From assembly GCA_018340375.1 (NCBI GenBank), contig JAFFJZ010000009.1:15082501-15146500 (forward strand): a stretch of 64,000 nucleotides of DNA, given 5' to 3'. Source of the DNA: Gonatopus flavifemur (taxonomy: Eukaryota; Arthropoda; Insecta; Hymenoptera; Dryinidae). The translations under genes were made by a program, and so were the position numbers. Of this stretch, positions 60,851 through 64,000 are shown piece after piece. Below the pieces are notes generated by a model, which was not told where the DNA came from, did no database searches, and was given only the letters and a program-made list of their open reading frames with translations. Each line of letters starts with the position of its first letter. Position 1 is the first letter of the stretch.

Positions 60851-60920
60851 ACGAAGTCGCAAGCGAATTCGATAGCCCCTCATAATTTTGTCCAGCTTTT
60901 TGGCATTTGGCCCCACTGTG

Positions 60921-62145
60921 CGACTCCTTGAGATCCCGCTCAATAAGATACGAGACCGAGGATGGCCCGGTTGTAAAAGAGTTGACCTCTGGTGCGGCTC
61001 AAGGCTCCATACTGGGTCCCGACATTTGGAACGCCACGTACGACGGGATCCTCCGTGTGGAGCTGCCGAAGGGGGCTTTTCTGGTTGGGTATGCGGATTA
61101 CGTTGGCGCCGTCATCATTGCTAGAACTGTAGATGAGGCGCAGATGCTGCTCAACCAGACCATGCGTCGCGTCCGCTCCTGGATGGACGACCACGGCTTG
61201 TAGCTGGCATTGGCGAAGACCGAGATCGTGCTACTCACGAAAAAGCATATCTCGCTCATCAGGGATATGCAGATAGGAGAGGCGACGGTCCAGACGAAGG
61301 CATCGGTAAAGTACCTTGGGGTGTGCCTAGACTCCAGGCTCACCTTCTGAGAGGAGATAAGGAAGAGTGCGGACAAGGCGGCTGGAGTAACCACGTTGTT
61401 GAGCAGGGTCATGGCCAATATTGGCGGCCCCCGACCCTCAAGAAGAAGGTTACTCCTACGAACCGCCGAGTTCATCATGCTCTAAGGTGCCGAAGTCTGG
61501 GCTGACGCGCTGCGGTACGAAAAATACCGAAAGCGCATGGCCGCAGTGCAGCGGAGAGGGGCCCTCCGCATCGCCTGCTACTACCGCACGGTCTCGGAGC
61601 CAGCAGCGTTGGTCGTCGCGGGGGTCATTCCGATCGATCTCCTCGCCCAGCAGCGGAAGTTCGTCCACCACGGCGCTTCCGCCGTAGGAAGAGAAGGAGC
61701 GAGGCGCAAAGCAAGAGATGTGTCCATGCGTGCCTGGCAAGAACGGTGGGAAGGGGAGTCGCGAGCCAGGTGGACGGCGAGGTTGAGCCCTAGCCTCGAA
61801 CCCTGGCTCAGCCGTCAGCATGAGGAAGTTTATTACTTCATCACTCAACTGCTGGCGGCGCACGGTCTGTTCCAAGCTTACCTACACAAAATGGGTAAAG
61901 TGGCGGGACCAGACTGTGCTTTCTGCGACTCCCAACGAGATGACGCCCTCCACACGTTTTTTGAATGTGAAGAGTGGAGGGCGGAAAGGAGACGTCTCGA
62001 AGAGACATACGGCTGCGTGACCCCAGAGAACATCGTTGGGGTCATGCTGCTAGGCCAGGACGCATGGACCGATGTCGCCCGCTTCGTGGAGTCAGTCCTG
62101 CGACGGAAGAAGAGGGCTCTCGACGGTAGGGCCCTGAATGAATGA
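60921..62145 (+). pseudogene. R1-type LINE ORF2, 3' part: RT and C-terminal zinc motif
   Basis: Resumes the RT directly after the Transib: TSGAAQGSILGP, then the catalytic box at 61090-61101, which reads YADY in place of the expected YADD, so a metal-binding Asp is lost. Stops occur at 61201-61203, in the LDSRLTF segment near 61350, and near 61482. The last open part (61537-62145) carries the C-terminal CAFCDSQRDDALHTFFEC zinc motif and ends at 62143-62145. Together with 53469-55256 this is one R1-clade ORF2 of normal domain order. Dead copy. Confidence 0.87.
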
Positions 62146-62880
62146 AAGAGACGGGTCAATTTAATGGGGACGTTATTTATTCACGTGTTGACTTATTTAT
62201 TCATTTATTCATTTATTCATTTATTCATTTATTTATTCATTCACCTATTTATTTTCTCTTAATTACATCCGACGACGACCCTAGTGTGTCTCTTTTTTAA
62301 CTTTCATGACTTAACCATCTGTGACATCACCTGTGATACCACCGCTAGGGTCGAGACTTTCAACCAATTTTATTTATACACAGCTTTTATTTATTTATAC
62401 ATCGTTTTTACTCATACATTGTTTTTTAGTTATACACCGATTTTATCTTTACAACGTTTTCATTTGCTGACCAGATTTATTTATGTATTCATCCTATTTT
62501 ATTATTGACTACACCTCCTCTTTGTGTTCTGTGACATTCTTGTTGTATTTCATCTGTCCTTTGTATGTATTCATGACAAAGACGAACGGTCTCGAGCAGA
62601 GTCCAGGATAAGGAGAGGGCCTCACAACAACAGAGGCCCCATAGGAGGCAGAAGGGCCAGGTGAAAACGGCCCGTAGGCCAGGACATCCCCCCCGAAGTA
62701 ATGTGATAAACAGTTCCGGGGGGGAATCAATGCCTGTGAAGAGGGGGTTTTAGTGGGTAGACTGCGATAGGCAACAACCATCGTCAGCCACTGCAGGAGT
62801 CCCACACACCGGGGAGCAACTCAGCTCCCTGATGGTGCGTAACGCATTTCCCCCTCTACAAAGAAAAAAAAAAAAAAAAA
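62146..62880 (+). other. R1-type LINE 3' untranslated region and poly(A)
   Basis: Non-coding, with an ATTTATTC microsatellite at about 62185-62245 and a GC-rich conserved part at 62580-62850. It ends in an interrupted A run at 62862-62880, the LINE poly(A) tail. Confidence 0.75.
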
Positions 62881-64000
62881 TTATTATCAATTGATTTATT
62901 AGAATAATTTGTCAAATTCAACTTACCACAACTATCAATGCCGATCTCTGATCTTTTGCCAAATTCCCTACGGGATTTTGTCAAAAAAAGGGGGGAGGTG
63001 TAACGAGAACGAAAAATTTCTTCAAATATCATTCCTTTTCTCTCTCTCCTTCCTATTTTGTTCTCTCGATCTTTTCTCTTCATTCAATTTCTATGGATGA
63101 GTTGTCTATAAGGGTAAAACAGAAACCTGTTGCCCTGTTGACGAATTCATCCTCGAAAACATACGCATACGGTAAAGGAAGATTTCTGTACACTCTGATA
63201 ATAGAGAAAAATGAATCTCCCTTCAAAACACAAGTTGAGAACAACTTGTGTTCCCGTTATGTTTCCATCATATCTAGAAGGGACAAGTGAATCTGGAAAA
63301 ACAGAGACCCCTTTCCTTATCCTTTATTGCTTCCTTTTCCAAATAGAAGCATGTTCCAAACCACCCTGCAATAAAAAACTCATTAAAAACACGGACAGTA
63401 CAGGATTAGAGCGAAGAATCGTGTCGCCAATTCTGTTTTAAAATTCTCGATATATTCACTGTTGAGAATATGAGGAACATGCAATCTGTTTCCTTTTTAC
63501 AATGAAGAAGCCCCGATATTCCTCATTGGGCCAAGGCTGGTCCAGGGTTGGCGAAGTATCGGTTGCCGATCTTCGTCGATCTCGGTTAAATTCAGCCTTG
63601 ACTGTGTTAATACACATGAAAATTCAAATTTCAACACCAATCTGATCATTGGTTTTGAAATTGAAGATTGGCTGCCAATGCTGGCCCAATCTAGCATTCC
63701 TATAATGCAGAATTCTGAGTTTACACCAGAATGAAGCATTATTTGAAATAATGAAAATTTTCACATCTCTGGAATGGTGAGTTCTGGTAAGTTGAAGGTA
63801 AGTAAATAGAATACAAATGTTAAAATACTTTCTATGATCATTAAAATAGAAAATCATACCTTTTGATGAAATTTCACTCTTCATTCTAGATTTTCCACAA
63901 ATAAATAGTTTTTCAATAATCCTCAATAATACATAACGTATTAATACATTGTAAAATCAATAGGTTAAGCTTTATGATGTAAGGAATATAGATTTAAACA
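62881..64000 (+). mobile_element. Second gypsy 3' end: polypurine tract and LTR copy C
   Basis: 62881-62982 matches 51250-51350 (the region after the ATT run). The polypurine tract lies at 62983-62998, and LTR copy C starts TGTAACGAG at 62999 and runs off the window. It is nearly identical to copies A and B. Everything upstream of the ATT run (env, pol) is missing because the LINE poly(A) joins directly at 62881. Confidence 0.88.

Larger units (their letters stand above)
55257..60920 (+). mobile_element. Transib transposon copy 2, apparently complete
   Basis: 5664 bp with CACAGTGGGGC at both ends in inverted orientation and an exact 5-bp target duplication CGACT (55252-55256 and 60921-60925) inside the R1 LINE RT. 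The transposase gene is complete with two introns. Subterminal satellite arrays lie at 55860-56280 (four units) and 59935-60850 (eight units). It is in opposite orientation to copy 1 at 14004-19668, about 35.6 kb away. Confidence 0.94.
52734..62880 (+). mobile_element. R1-type LINE, 5' truncated, split by Transib copy 2
   Basis: Clearly GC-richer than its surroundings. Contains ORF1 with three CCHC knuckles, ORF2 with endonuclease and RT, a C-terminal CCHC motif, a 3' untranslated region with an ATTTATTC microsatellite, and a poly(A) tail at 62862-62880. The 5' junction at 52734 is inside LTR copy B. The Transib at 55257-60920 interrupts the RT and is flanked by CGACT duplications. The 3' flank is a gypsy 3' end, not the rest of LTR copy B, so the locus is rearranged. 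Confidence 0.85.

Noticed and set aside
61456..61875. 139-codon minus-strand frame
   Set aside because: Antisense to the R1 LINE C-terminal domain; no recognisable motifs.

Overview
The window is AT-rich eukaryotic DNA built almost entirely of nested transposable elements. GT-AG introns in a transposase gene, mariner and Tc1-like transposons, R1-, I- and RTE-type LINEs and an env-bearing Ty3/gypsy element all point to an arthropod, most likely an insect. I cannot fix the order. I see no convincing host gene, tRNA, rRNA or CRISPR array.

Layout. 1-5.8 kb holds a small hairpin element, a decayed DD34D mariner (1530-2490), a duplicated block with GT microsatellites (3.0-4.2 kb) and unassigned DNA. 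5.8-10.75 kb is a decayed Helentron-type Helitron on the minus strand: PIF1-type helicase, AP-endonuclease-like domain and an apparently intact Ulp1-type cysteine protease. It is cut at 10749 by the start of a retrovirus-like LTR.

From 10.75 to 52.7 kb I read one large plus-strand Ty3/gypsy provirus stretched apart by later insertions: 5' LTR (10749-21645), tRNA-Ser-type primer binding site (21646), leader with serial stem-loops, gag (33683) with about ten zinc knuckles, protease/RT/RNase H/integrase (39037-43157), an unidentified zinc-ribbon reading frame (48278-48951), an env gene resembling mononegavirus (chuvirus-like) glycoproteins (49161-51125), a polypurine tract (51351) and a 3' LTR (51367). 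Its genes carry stops and frameshifts. Inserted in it are a DD41D Tc1/mariner element (12074-19776) that itself carries a Transib (14004-19668), an RNase H-bearing I-type LINE (about 23146-31850) that itself carries a second DD41D element with an intact transposase, an RTE-type LINE with an exact 11-bp target duplication (35670-39025), and two very large palindromes.

From 52.7 to 62.9 kb lies an R1-type LINE, split at 55257-60920 by a second, inverted Transib with a complete three-exon transposase. From 62.9 kb to the end is another copy of the gypsy 3' end (polypurine tract plus LTR).

The strongest signals are the two RAG1-like Transib elements with ends identical to the V(D)J heptamer, exact 5-bp target duplications and subterminal satellite arrays, and the provirus that combines a captured-type glycoprotein with a multi-knuckle Gag. 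Assignments rest on motifs read by eye; no database search was possible.
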